A stretch of 64,000 nt of DNA from Gonatopus flavifemur (taxonomy: Eukaryota > Arthropoda > Insecta > Hymenoptera > Dryinidae), in the NCBI GenBank assembly GCA_018340375.1, contig JAFFJZ010000009.1, forward strand, positions 20,414,501 through 20,478,500. Reading direction: 5' to 3'. This document shows, piece after piece, positions 1 through 10,696 of the stretch (the stretch's first letter is position 1; each line of letters starts with the position of its first letter). A program made the translations under genes and the position numbers. Under the pieces are notes generated by a model. That model saw only the letters and a program-made list of their open reading frames with translations, was not told where the DNA came from and ran no database searches.

Positions 1-1743
1 GCCGCTTCTCTTTTACAGTGAGTTTGGAGGTTCAGTTTTTATTCCTTGAATTGTTTCGATGTGATCACTTATTTCAAATATAAACCAATTTCATTCTGTA
101 GATACGATTTTTTGCTTTCGATTGAGATATCTTCCAATCCAACCGGTGGAGTATTCACTGAGATACCTTTGTTTCGATTCTATTTTGTATCATAATATTT
201 CAGATTCGATTCTGATTTGCGTTTTTCAGTGCCTCGAAATATTTTCTTCGTGACTGTTAGAAACTCGACTTTCAGTTGTATCAATCGATAACACAATTTC
301 GGAACATAACCTGAACGCGATCAGCTGTAATCCGAAGACACGTGTTTCATTGAAATGTCAATACAACCCAAACAAATTTGTGAGAGAGTGAGAGATTATT
401 TTTCTTTTGATTGAAAGTCAAGAAGTATTATCACACGCCGATACAAAATTTCGAATTTAATAAATTCTTCCCATTAAAATATGGAGTTCATTTATTTTCA
501 TAAAATTAAAACAGTTTCAAAATTTATTGTGTGAAGTGGAAGAGTACTTTTATGCGTGCACCTACGTGAAAAAGAAATTGCACGTGATTCCACATGAAGA
601 TTTTGAAGATAGCAAGGATGAAAGTGAAAAACTGGATAGGATCACATAATCAGATGAGTTTATTCACTATTTTCGTGTCTTTCACAAAATAGAAAATGTT
701 TTGGTATAAGAAATTTACTTTGTGGTTAATTTTTTATGTTTCAGATCAGAACCTCTGCAACTATGGTAATATTAGCGACAGTTCTGGCTTCTGCAATCTG
801 CAATCATAATATTAGTGGATGATACTCTATAATCACATCCAGAGCAGTAGCAGGTACAGCCCCCACAACCCACATGCGACCCTTGTTGTAAGTGAATTAT
901 TCAAGTTACGGGCATCTGCCAACTCCACATTCCTCAACCTATGAGTGAATATTCTTATTCTACCTCTGTTCTCCTGTCAACGAGGTTTTTTAACGACGAT
1001 GGAACAGACAAATCCCTCGCCATTATGATTATGTATTATCCTTGAAAATGGCCGAAACTCGGTCGAAACGTCAGATTATACTTTTTTAAATAAAAGTTAT
1101 TCGCCATTACCCGCGATATTGGACTTCTTCTATCCATCAATATTTATGATTCCTTGAATCGTGCGAGAGGGCTATAATTATTTTCTCTTCTTAGTACTCA
1201 AATGTCATCTCAAAGACATCATCTCCATCTTGACCATTTCAACTTTTCTGAAAATCAATTCTCCTAATCATTATAATTTGTACCTTATCTCAAACTGGAA
1301 GTCAAACTAAAAACAATTCTCCAAATACAGTTTCATGAAGTATTTCGATTCCATATCCAGCATTGTAGACATTGGATATATCACACAATGAAACAATCAC
1401 AAGAAAGATCATGAGAATCGCAACAGATGACAGTACAATGATTTTCCATGATTGACAATGTATTGGATCATCACGATGCTTCAAAAACTCATTGACTTAA
1501 GAAATAAACATGATGCCGTTATTGGCCCTTCAATGGGGAACAATGCATACTGAGTGTTATTACAGATCTTGTAATGGCCCAATATTATTGCAGAATGTAT
1601 TTTGTGAAAATTTCGATTTGAAGACTTGAAGCAACGCATTGTGATCCTACATGATAAATTGACCTGTTTTCTTTTTGCCGTGGACTGGAACAGTATGTGA
1701 AGATTGAATAACTCCTTGAGGAGCATTTGAAAAAATGGGTGAA
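1..1743. other. AT-rich non-coding stretch, possible LINE-type 3' tail
   Basis: I see no convincing gene here. Around 1040-1100 lies a run of the type 'GGCCGAAACTCGGTCGAAAC' followed by a T-rich stretch and AATAAA. This resembles the 3' untranslated tails of CR1/L2-like LINEs in invertebrates, but no reverse transcriptase sequence precedes it. The short minus-strand open frames near 1302-1845 look like chance frames, and 1735-1800 already belongs to the repeat that borders the hairpin to the right. Confidence 0.35.
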
Positions 1744-2556
1744 ATCCCCCCAAAAAAACTTCAAAAAAGTAAAAAAACAACGCCAAGTACATGAAAAAGT
1801 ATCACAAAAGTATTTCAGTTTATTAATTTCGTTGATGAACTCCATTTTCCTTTCTCATATTATGTGATCAGCCAAAAAAAAACATCAGAGGAAAAAAAAA
1901 GATGTAAAACCACTATCAAGTACCAAGTACACTTGACTGCATAATAGTTCCTTGAATATATCAATTTATATGTTGAATAAATACCATGAGTCAACAATAC
2001 ATAGATACCACCGATTTGCCATTCTCAAATCAATCTAAAGAAAACAGTCAATACAAATCCTTTTTCAATCATGACAATTTACCATCATGGGATACTTGGC
2101 GTGGCCGATTCTTTAGGTTTTTGATTATCCGAAGTTTGCTTGAACCTAGCAATTGAGAAAAAATCTGTATCAAACCAAAGCATTCATCGGCCACGCCAAG
2201 TGTCCGATGATGGTGAATTGTCATGATTGAAAAAGAATTTGTATTGACTGTTTTCTTTAGATTGATTTGGGAATGGCAAATCGGTGATATCTATGTATTG
2301 TTCACTCATGATATTTATTCAACATATTAATTGATATATTCAAGCAGCATTTATGCAGTCGAGTGTACTTGGTACTTGATAGTGATTTCAAATCTTTTCT
2401 TTCCTCATTCCTTTCTTCCGCTGATCACATGATTTGAGAAGGGAAAATAAAGTCTATCAACAAAATCAATAAACTGAAGTACTTTTGTAATACTTTTTCA
2501 TGTACTTGACGTTGTTTTTTCACTTTTTTGAAGTTTTTTTTGGGGGATCATAAATA
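1744..2556. repeat. Long hairpin FB1 (inverted repeat, arms about 360 bp)
   Basis: The left arm (about 1744-2110) is the imperfect reverse complement of the right arm (about 2187-2556), with a loop of roughly 75 bases. The tips carry ACTTGGCGTGGCC (2093-2105) and GGCCACGCCAAGT (2189-2201). The outer edges contain the motif 'gccaagtacatgaaa' with a T-rich/A-rich block, matching the 167-bp repeat at 6.9-7.5 kb. Two similar hairpins (7.7 and 56.8 kb) sit beside the Helitron copies, so this is probably part of that element family. Confidence 0.8.
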
Positions 2557-2639
2557 AATCTTCAAATGAAGAAGTAGCCTCATTCATTTCTCAATATGTT
2601 ACCTGTAGGATGCCTTCAAAAGAAGTGTCCCCACAATTG

Positions 2640-3545
2640 CATCGACGTGTAAACACGCATCAGAAATATGCACATAACAGCTATCGTTTACGTGAAAAAA
2701 AAAAATAAGAACTCGTTCACCAAAGTCTGCAGGTTTGGATTTCCACGTCCAGTTACGGATACTTTGATGATACGAGACGTGGGAGTTTTCATGGCTGTCA
2801 AAAGACAGCTGAAAACTGAAAAAAGACTATATGATCTACCCCGTGCGAAAGAGGAAACCAACATAAATGATCACAATCCTGCTATTCTTACAGCTTGGGA
2901 AGATAACATGGACATTCAATTTGTTGGAGAAAACTCGACATTGTTAACTCTATATTGCACTAAGTATGTATCTAAGGCTGAGAGAAGTTATGCTGGAGAT
3001 ACATTCGAAGCAATAAATTCTTGTGAGCCATTGCGTAGCCGTCTTTGGAACGTGGGAATGCGTGTGTTGAATCATAGGGAATGTGGTGCCCTTGAGGCTG
3101 CTGATACGCTTTCAGGAATTCCATTGCATGGTACTGTCCCGAATACAACTATGCGATGGTTAGATGTCAATATCATGAGGAGTAGGAGATTAAAAACCCG
3201 AAAAGGAATCGAGGATTCACAAGCTAAAACCACATATATTTCTTGTCCATCGCTCATAGATGACCATTATCCGAACAGACCCAAAGAATCAGAGTCCATG
3301 TCTTCTTATGATTTTGCGGAATGGTATGATATCACGGAAATCAGACCATCTGATAGCAAATAATCGGAATACTATATTATAGGTGAATCTTTATGTTTGA
3401 AAAAGCGTTCACGTGGATATCTCATTAATCATCATCGATATAACGTTCAATTACAACCCGAGAATTATTATTTTCCATCATTGTTATTGCTTAAACCTTG
3501 GAGAGACATCTGTGAATTGAAAAACGGATGTGAGACATATGCAGA
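2640..3545 (+). pseudogene. Helitron replication protein, C-terminal part of Rep (decayed)
   Basis: The open frame 2668-3363 has the signature of the Helitron Rep (Helitron_like_N) region. It has a basic/cysteine stretch ending 'VCRFGFPRP', then 'LYCTKYVSKAE', where animal Helitrons have a conserved 'KYVxK' block. A TAA at 3361-3363 interrupts it. Downstream translation still shows family features ('LLLLKPWRDI' and 'TYAEAF') up to about 3545. The HUH nuclease motif expected further upstream is not present before the hairpin FB1, so the protein is N-terminally truncated. In an intact element this protein would nick and join single-stranded DNA in rolling-circle transposition. Confidence 0.75.
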
Positions 3546-3582
3546 AGCATTTTCGTCGTGACAATCACAATTAATAGACGCG

Positions 3583-5114
3583 ATGCAATACCATGAGCGA
3601 ATAGGTGATATTCAAAAAACACGCGACCACATCAAGGAGCAAATTGAACGAAACCTATTACATCACTCAAATCAGGAAGACGATACATTTAACAATCAAC
3701 TCTTGGAGTGTGTGCCCATTGAAACAGTTGGCGCCATGACAGATTTCAAAGATGTAGAAAACCAGATTGAGATTTTCGATCTACCTCGAATGATTTTGAA
3801 GTTGAATAGTGATCAAAAAAGTATATTCGATCAAGTGACCAGTACCTTGAATTCTGAGAATAAAATTCTCAGACTTTATATAAGCGGGAAGGTGGCAATG
3901 GCAAAAGCTACCTCATCAAAACTATTGTATGCTGGATTGAACAAATTATTGGCAAAGATACTGCAGTGACTGCTCCTACTGGAATAGCAGTTTTTATTAT
4001 CTAGGGTCTCACTTTGCATCGCCTTCTTCAGTTACCAGTAGAGCACGGGCATACTGCCCAGTATAGACAACTTTCTGATGCAGCTCTTAAGATTATCCGT
4101 GATCAACTTAAAAATGTTACGTTGATAATAATTGATGAGGTTTCAATGGTTTCTAATGTCACTTTCCTGTATGTACATCTTCGATTGACAGAAATATTCA
4201 ATACATCAGATTGTGATGATGATTGATTTGGGAAAAAACGTATTTTATTACTCGGTGATTCACTACAGCTGCCACCAGTTCATGAAGATCCTGCTTTAAT
4301 ACAATTATATACTAAGAATCTTGAAAAACACACTGGAGCTCTGTGTTCTTATGATTTATGGAGTGGTTTGTTTAGCTATGATGAACTGGGAATCAACATG
4401 CGTCAGCAGAATGACACTTCTTACAAAGATATGCTATCGAGAATCCACATAGGAGTACTCAATGACTTGAATATCAAAGCCTTACAGTCTAGAAGAATAA
4501 ATTTCGAAACCACAAGCTCTGAACAGCGATTGAATGAACTTCGTGATTATTTGCTTGATAATGTTCCTAACGCAGTTTGTTTGCTCCCTACATGTGTGCA
4601 ATGTGATGTTCTAAACACAGCAATACTTAGCCGACTACCTTCGGAAGGAATTCATCCAATAGCTCAAGATACCAGAGATTGTCCACCTTATTTGGAAAAA
4701 AAGGTATTGAAAACATTATCTTCAAATGATGACGATACTTCTCGCACAGCAGGCCTGGCAAGAAGTATGATTGTCAAATCAGGAGCAAAAATCATGATCA
4801 GGAGAAATATTGATGTTACTTGAGGGCTTGTTAACGGTACACTGGGAAAAATTGTGTTCGTTCTACGAGGCGCTAATAACGAGATTGAAAACTTGAGAAT
4901 TGTTTTCAATACAGGAAGCGAACATACAATAGAACGTGTTAGCGTTGAATTTGAACTGATGGATAAAGCGTTCGTCATAAGAAAACAATTTCCAATATGT
5001 CTCAGTTATGGTATGACTATTCACAAAAGTCAAGGATTGAGTTTAGAGCTTGCGATCATTGAAGCTGGGAATTCAATATTTGCTTATGGTCAGGTATACA
5101 TTGCTCTTTCGTGA
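3583..5114 (+). pseudogene. Pif1-family helicase domain of Helitron (frameshifted)
   Basis: This is the helicase half of the Helitron protein, broken into several frames. 'LNSDQKSIFDQV' precedes the nucleotide-binding loop. The Walker A box GGNGKS is encoded at 3891-3908, but in a different frame from the ORF before it, which marks a frameshift just upstream. Walker B 'IIIDEVSMVS' lies near 4120-4150. The C-terminal motif 'TIHKSQGLSLELAIIE' lies near 5015-5070, and the terminal 'YIALS' is cut by TGA exactly where Pif1 proteins have ALSR (an Arg-to-stop change at 5112-5114). Further stops lie near 4224 and 4822. The domain order matches Rep-helicase fusions, and it continues into the ubiquitin-hydrolase-like module. 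Confidence 0.85.
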
Positions 5115-5210
5115 GTAACCACGTTACAAGGATGACTCACCATTAATTTTGATCCATCTTCTGTAAAAGCGCAAGAATCAGCCATAATAGAATACAATCG
5201 ATTACGAAAA

Positions 5211-6149
5211 GTGAAGAGACCAGATCGTATGACCATACAAATTTCAAAACCACATTTTCGCAAAGTACGTGGTAGTATTTGGGCCATCCCTCTTGAAGTA
5301 TCCATGGGCCAAAGTACTGATGACAAATCAACAGAAACCCATGCGTTGAACGTAATGGGTCTACCTAATGTTGACGGGGTCTCTTCTTATTTGAACGCAG
5401 CAATGCAGTGTATATTGTACTGTGCTTCTATGACAAAACAGTTACTTCCATCTGACCCGAATGACATGATTAATATTTCGATTGAAAACTATAATTCGCA
5501 TAAAAACCTTGGTACCACAGCTTCAAAAGAGCTCGCGGGTTCACAATATTTGCACAATTACTCACAAGATGCAGGAAAATTTATCACTTCTATTCGTGAA
5601 AATTCAATGACTATTAAAAATTTAGTGAAGCATCAAATAACTACCATAACACGTTGTACAAAATGTGAATATACCGGAAATAATCTTTGTACAAATTGTG
5701 TTATACGTCTCGCGCTACCTCCGATTTCCAAAAAATCATTTGATTTTCAAGAAGCTCTCAAGTTCAATTTGTCAACATGGAAAAGTTTCGAAGATTCTTG
5801 TAGTAATTGTAATAACTTGCATAAAACTGGGAAATCAGATATCACAGCATCAGAGCAGTTTCTAATCGTACAATTGATGATACTTAATCACGATAATGTC
5901 GAAGCAACAAAGGTAGAAAATGTGAATATTGGAGCAGTGCCAACCTCAAGAATACAAATTGCAAAACACTCTTATAAAGTTATAGCCGTTGTTTTTCATC
6001 AGGGTAAAAGTATTTCTAGAGGTAATTTCACCTGCATGTTATGGAGTAAAGGGACAAAGTGGATATTTATTCAAGATCTGCAAGTCGTAGAACGACATTG
6101 GTCACGTAATGCTAGAGACTCATATATATCTTTCTTAAAGAAGCAATAA
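5211..6149 (+). CDS. Helitron-linked ubiquitin-hydrolase-like (USP) module, catalytically mutated
   Basis: This 312-codon open frame continues the helicase ('IAL..VT') and contains a USP/UCH-type fold. The 'GLPNVDGVSSYLNAAMQC' block corresponds to the USP Cys box (GLxNxGNTCYxNAxLQ). Two CxxC pairs near residues 150-165 fit the USP zinc fingers, with a further CxxC ('CSNC') near residue 198. The C-terminal 'SRGNFTCMLW...WIFIQD' corresponds to the His box (GHYTxYV...WxxxDD). The nucleophile position reads Ser (TCT) and the His position reads Asn (AAT), so it should be inactive as a protease. The true N-terminus is the preceding helicase; the apparent start is only the first codon after the break. 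A related fragment lies at 54.2-55.9 kb. Confidence 0.65.
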   Translation: MKRPDRMTIQISKPHFRKVRGSIWAIPLEVSMGQSTDDKSTETHALNVMGLPNVDGVSSYLNAAMQCILYCASMTKQLLPSDPNDMINISIENYNSHKNLGTTASKELAGSQYLHNYSQDAGKFITSIRENSMTIKNLVKHQITTITRCTKCEYTGNNLCTNCVIRLALPPISKKSFDFQEALKFNLSTWKSFEDSCSNCNNLHKTGKSDITASEQFLIVQLMILNHDNVEATKVENVNIGAVPTSRIQIAKHSYKVIAVVFHQGKSISRGNFTCMLWSKGTKWIFIQDLQVVERHWSRNARDSYISFLKKQ

Positions 6150-6904
6150 TTCCACTTGATCATGAAATGAGAATTCAATTATTCTAATTTTGTATAAATG
6201 GTTTCGAAAAAAATAGAATACTTTTTGATACCATAACTGACCACAGATTCTTGAAGAATTCTTTCGAATGATTGCAACGAATATTCCACAAAATGCTGAA
6301 ATATATCTCGTACAGCACTGGGAAATATCTTGAATCAAACTTTCTGAAGATATGTGTTTGTCGCATTATTAATATTTGACATCTGTAGGATGCTTCTTAC
6401 AATAGTCCAAAAGAATGATCGGAAACTTTTTGATAGGAAGCTGTTTTTAACTCGATACCAAATATCACACATTCTATTTCATCAACAAAATTTTTTTCAT
6501 ATGCCTTGAACATATTGTATTCAAGTTTCTTCTGTTCGTAAAATCCGTATCGTTTCGATTTCTTCACAGTGATGTCTTGCAAACACTGGGAATTTTTACA
6601 CAAGACATGTTTGGAACAAGATCAGGCTGCCTTGAACGCCGTGAGCTGCTTTGAGTGCTGTAAGCTGCTTTGTGCACCAACTTATTGGTCAACTAACCCT
6701 TAATGGTCAGAATGATTCATATTCATATTTATTTATAGGAATACGATTCTCTCCCCTTCTATTCTCCATTCTTCATTTCGATATTCTTTTGCTGTCCAAT
6801 GATGAAATGACTGATGGAAACCTAAGTGGTTTTTATATCACCTCAGTTATCTGAGGACGTCCATGTACATTTCCATCACTATGTTCGCTGTGAAACTCGA
6901 CATG
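6150..6904 (+). repeat. 3' flank shared by both Helitron copies
   Basis: This segment carries no gene, but it is homologous to 55890-56560 after Helitron copy B. Shared blocks include 'gagaattcaatt', 'ttcttgaagaa', the phrase 'gctgctttgagtgctgt' (about 6645 and 56358), 'ccaacttat.ggtcaacta' (about 6680 and 56390) and 'gatggaaacc.aagtgg' (about 6814 and 56524). A shorter relative of the 'gtgagctg' phrase is at about 53930. It is therefore part of the transposed unit rather than host flank. Confidence 0.7.
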
Positions 6905-7535
6905 AATTCCTCTTCGTGTTCAATTCAATGTACGTCAGAAGAGAAAGAAGTGAAATCCAAATGAAAAAACTCCAAAAAGTGGAAAAAAATCACGCCAAGT
7001 ATATGAAAACGTCTTCAATACCTACGAAAAAGGGAAAAAATAATCCAAGTACAGGTTTCGAAGGAAAATTTAATTCCTCTTCGTGGGCATTCAAGGCACA
7101 TGGGAAAAAAGAAGCGAAATCCCAATGAAAGAAAACTTGAGAAGAAGTGGAAAAATCACGCCAAGTATATGAGAACCTCTTCAATACCTACAAAGAAGGG
7201 AAAAAACAATCCAAGCACAGGTTCCGAAGGAAAATTTAATATCTCTTTGTGAGCATTCAAGGCACATTGAAAAAAAAGAAGTGAAATCCCAATGAGGAAG
7301 ACTCCGAAAAAGTAAAAGAAATCACGCCAAGTATATGAAAATGTCTTCAATACCTACAAAAAAAGGAAAAAATAATCCAACCCCAGGTTTCGAAGGAAAA
7401 TTTGATTTCTCTTTGTGGTCATTCAAGGGACATTGAAAGGAAAAGAAGTGAAATCCCATTGAAAAAAACTTCAAAAAAGTGAAAAAACTCACGCCTAGTA
7501 CATGAAAACGTCCTCAATACCCACAAAAAAAAAGA
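6905..7535 (+). repeat. 167-bp tandem repeat, about four copies
   Basis: The phrase GAAG(T/C)GAAATCC begins at 6947, 7111, 7278 and 7445, giving periods of 164, 167 and 167 bases. Each unit has an A-rich block, the core CACGCCAAGTATATGAAAAC (the last copy reads CACGCCTAGTACATG), 'tcaatacctac', and 'ggtttcgaaggaaaattt'. Single monomers recur at about 1735-1800 (beside FB1), 56655-56770 (beside FB3) and 62650-62700. The short minus-strand frames here are repeat translations, not genes. Confidence 0.85.
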
Positions 7536-7599
7536 AAAAAAAATCTAAGAAAATTTCCAAAAAATTTTTTACTACATTCATAATTTCCATCTATCTGAA

Positions 7600-8320
7600 A
7601 AAAAAATGTGAAATCAATATAAGATGCTAAGTACATACATCTAGTTATCTCAATGCTATGTAAACAATTTTTGGTATATTGTAACTTTACTTTGTTTAAA
7701 CTGTGTTCGAAGTGATTTCTGATTCGAATGAAAATTTTTGTATTGGAAGGAATGAATTGATTCAGTGTGTCACTCTGCTGATACATGAATGAAATAGATA
7801 CGATTCAGTTTGCAACGACAGAAAGTTGAAAAAAATAATGATTGAAAACACATGAAGTTGAGTAGAGTGAAAATTAGGTTGAACCATTTAAAATACTAGA
7901 AACAACTGAGAATCATTTGAAACCAAAGGCGTTGGTCGTTTCTAAAAGGTTTTGAAGTGCATGCCAATGCGGAACACTTGGCGTGGGCAATGGAGATTTT
8001 ATGTATCAAGTTTCAATTTGATAATGAAAGCTAAAAATTCACAATTGGCCACGCCAAGTGGTCCGCATTGGCATGCACTTCAAAACCTTTTAGAAACGAC
8101 CAACGCCTTTGATTTCAGATAATTCTCAGTTGTTTCTAGTATTTTAAATGGTTCAACCTAATTTTCACTCTACTCAACTTCATGTTTTTTCAATCATTAT
8201 TTTTTTGAACTTTTCTTTTTCAACTTTCTGTCGTTGCAAACTCAATCGTATCTATTTCATTCATATATAAGTGACACACTCAATTCATTCATTTCTTTCG
8301 ATACAAAAATCATAACTCCT
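7600..8320. repeat. Long hairpin FB2 (arms about 270 bp)
   Basis: The left arm (7725-8000) pairs with the right arm (8045-8320). Tips are CACTTGGCGTGG (7975-7986) and GGCCACGCCAAGTG (8047-8060). The left arm carries a further outer part (7600-7725) homologous to the outer left arm of FB3 (56828-56950), so the right arm of FB2 is shortened. Arm sequence includes 'attaggttgaaccattt' and 'gtttctaaaaggttttg', shared in diverged form with FB3. Confidence 0.85.
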
Positions 8321-9740
8321 ATCTTTTCCTTGATAAAAACAGCCAGGGCGATGAAGTTTGAAAAGGTACCGAAAATTGCCATAGGTGAACTGAGATACCA
8401 TAGGATTATAACGCGCATGATTATTCCTTCAAGAACTTTCACACATGTTTTCTCAAGTATTTGGTCAGTGGAGCCCCAACTTGGACCCCACAATTGCCTA
8501 GGAATTCAAATTTATGTTATAATTAGGTATAATTATACAAGATTGTAGCATATCCATGTAGTATGTGATCCAACCCGATTTCATCTATCATTCAAACGTT
8601 CTTTTTTAACGTTTAGGGGTTGAGGTCGATGTTAAAAATAGAGATGAATCCTCAATACCCCCATTCTACTGCACCCCTGCGAAGAAGTATTGAAAAATTT
8701 GTTCCCCATCAGTAATGCCAGGTAACTAAGCTCCATCGAGTGGGTAATCTTGAATGGTACATGAGTGTTCTTTCCCAATATCGCCTGGAACTGCTTGACC
8801 CACACATAACAGATGTTATTCGTATATGTCCTACGAATTTTACATAAAAGATTCACGACTTCATATACTGAATTCTCACGTTTTTCAAATTGAATTGATT
8901 TGAAATTTGATGAATTCATTCTCATTCATTTCTGAATTCAGTCCATGTAATTCTTTGGGAATTGTTAAATATAATTACTTCCTGATCTCATAAACAGAGA
9001 CGGACTGAGTCCAAAATTTTGGCGTGGGAAACAAACATGTTGACCTCCCTTTAACAAGTGAAAAGAAAAAAGAAAAAGGAAATAAAGAAGGACCAGGACC
9101 AAAAAAACTTAACGGCCCGTGTGAAATCTTCCAAATTCTTTCCACAGCCCCTTCCGTACATAACTGATTTCGATCTCATTCATGAGAATTCTTGTACTTG
9201 CAGATAACATTTACAGTACTTGACATACAAAATAGAGGATATTTATTCATGAATTGTTTCCTAAAATATGAGTTTTGAGAAACAATTCATGAATACAGTT
9301 TGTTACCGCATCATAACTACAATATAACTCAAGATCACACAACATCTCCTGTTCGTTAGATACAATGGACTAGTGACATGTAATTTCACACTCATCAAAG
9401 TTGCTAGAATGTACTCACAGCGAAGCATATTTCATTTCAGCAACATGGTGGTTCAATCCGTCTGTTATTAGTTACATTATTGAACTTTATAAGATGTTTT
9501 ACCCAGTTTTCAGGTATGCCTGTGACTTCGAATCTAAAGTCAAAAAAAGTTCACAATACATATTTTCCAGAATAAAGTGGTAATACAAATTGTATGCAAC
9601 AACCATGTCACCAGAACTTTGCCATTATTTTCCATGAGTGTGAAATCATACGTTGTCAGTTCATTGCATGTAACAAGCGGGTTACAATGCATGTAAGTTT
9701 TGAGTCATATTATAATTATGATACGGTTGTAAACGGTGTG
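8321..9740. other. No gene recognised; small perfect-armed hairpin at 9241-9298
   Basis: Open frames here are short and show no family features. A compact hairpin at about 9241-9298 has arms 'tattcatgaattgtttc' and its complement, with a loop of about 20 bases. A polypurine run occurs near 9058-9090. Confidence 0.5.
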
Positions 9741-9749
9741 AGATGGGTG

Positions 9750-10050
9750 GTTTTTCCAGATAAAATGGATGCTGAAATACTCATTGAAACTGATCTGGCA
9801 TCAACAGTCATATTCTACTGCGATTTTATCCGCATTTGCAGATACAATCTGAAGGGAATTCATTGGTTCCCCCAGGTATAATTGATGTTGAAATACTTAT
9901 TCGAACTGATTTGATATCAACAGTCTGATGTTTCAATATGATTATACCTGCATTTGCAGATACAATTCTGAAGGAATTCATCGGTTTCTCCAGATACAAT
10001 TGATGCTGCAATGGTATATTTGATCTGGAATCACTGATCGAACAGAATTC
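9750..10050 (+). repeat. 117-bp tandem repeat, about 2.5 copies
   Basis: The phrase CCAG(A/G)TA(A/T/C)AAT(G/T)GATG(C/T)TG starts at about 9756, 9872 and 9990, giving periods of 116 and 118 bases. Each unit continues with 'gaaatact.attcgaactgat', 'atcaacagtc' and 'gcatttgcagatacaat'. Units are diverged by indels and substitutions. No protein is supported. Confidence 0.75.
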
Positions 10051-10696
10051 TGTTTTTATTCCAAAAAGATATGAACTTGACCATTTAGGCACGTTTTTTT
10101 CTCTCACAAAAATATCCCCCAATAACACACAGACTCCGAAATTTTTTCAAGAACTTTTGCAGAAAAAAAAGAAGGAACAGTATCCAGTCGTAATTATTTC
10201 TTATTCTCCCTTATGATACCTAAAACACCATGTAAACTGTAAAAAATTTCTTTGTGAATTCACAAAAGAATTTTGTAGTTTCTCACTCCACCAATTCCCC
10301 AGTAATCAATGAGTTAATTGTTTCAGACTGATGTCTTCACCATCCAGTAAGTACTGAGTACTCAATCCAGTGAGTACATTACAATGCAATACAATACAAT
10401 TTAATACAATGGAGTTCGTTCGGCGATACCTATAATATTCGGGACCGTGATTAATACATAATTCCCTCAAATGACCCGTGTTCAAAGGTATTCAACATTT
10501 CAATCAATCCTTGAGTTTATTCACAAATCATCAACCATTTGTATAATATTTTATATGTTCCCTTGTAATTATTATGTGCTATGGCTACTTACGCTGCTGA
10601 ATATTGTACTCAAATACTACAGTAAGTTACAACATCTATCTTGTTATGCTGTCTGAAATTCTTTCAAGTCGTTTATTACCATAAACAAGGATTCTT
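10051..10696. other. No gene recognised; short AATACAAT microsatellite
   Basis: The stretch contains a short 'caatacaatacaat' run at about 10383-10410 and paired 'gagtac' motifs near 10350-10377. No open frame has recognisable features. Confidence 0.5.

Noticed and set aside
6826..7350. Lys-rich frames repeated at 6826-7128, 6990-7184 and 7156-7350
   Set aside because: Repeated because of the 167-bp tandem repeat; no start context or conserved codons.
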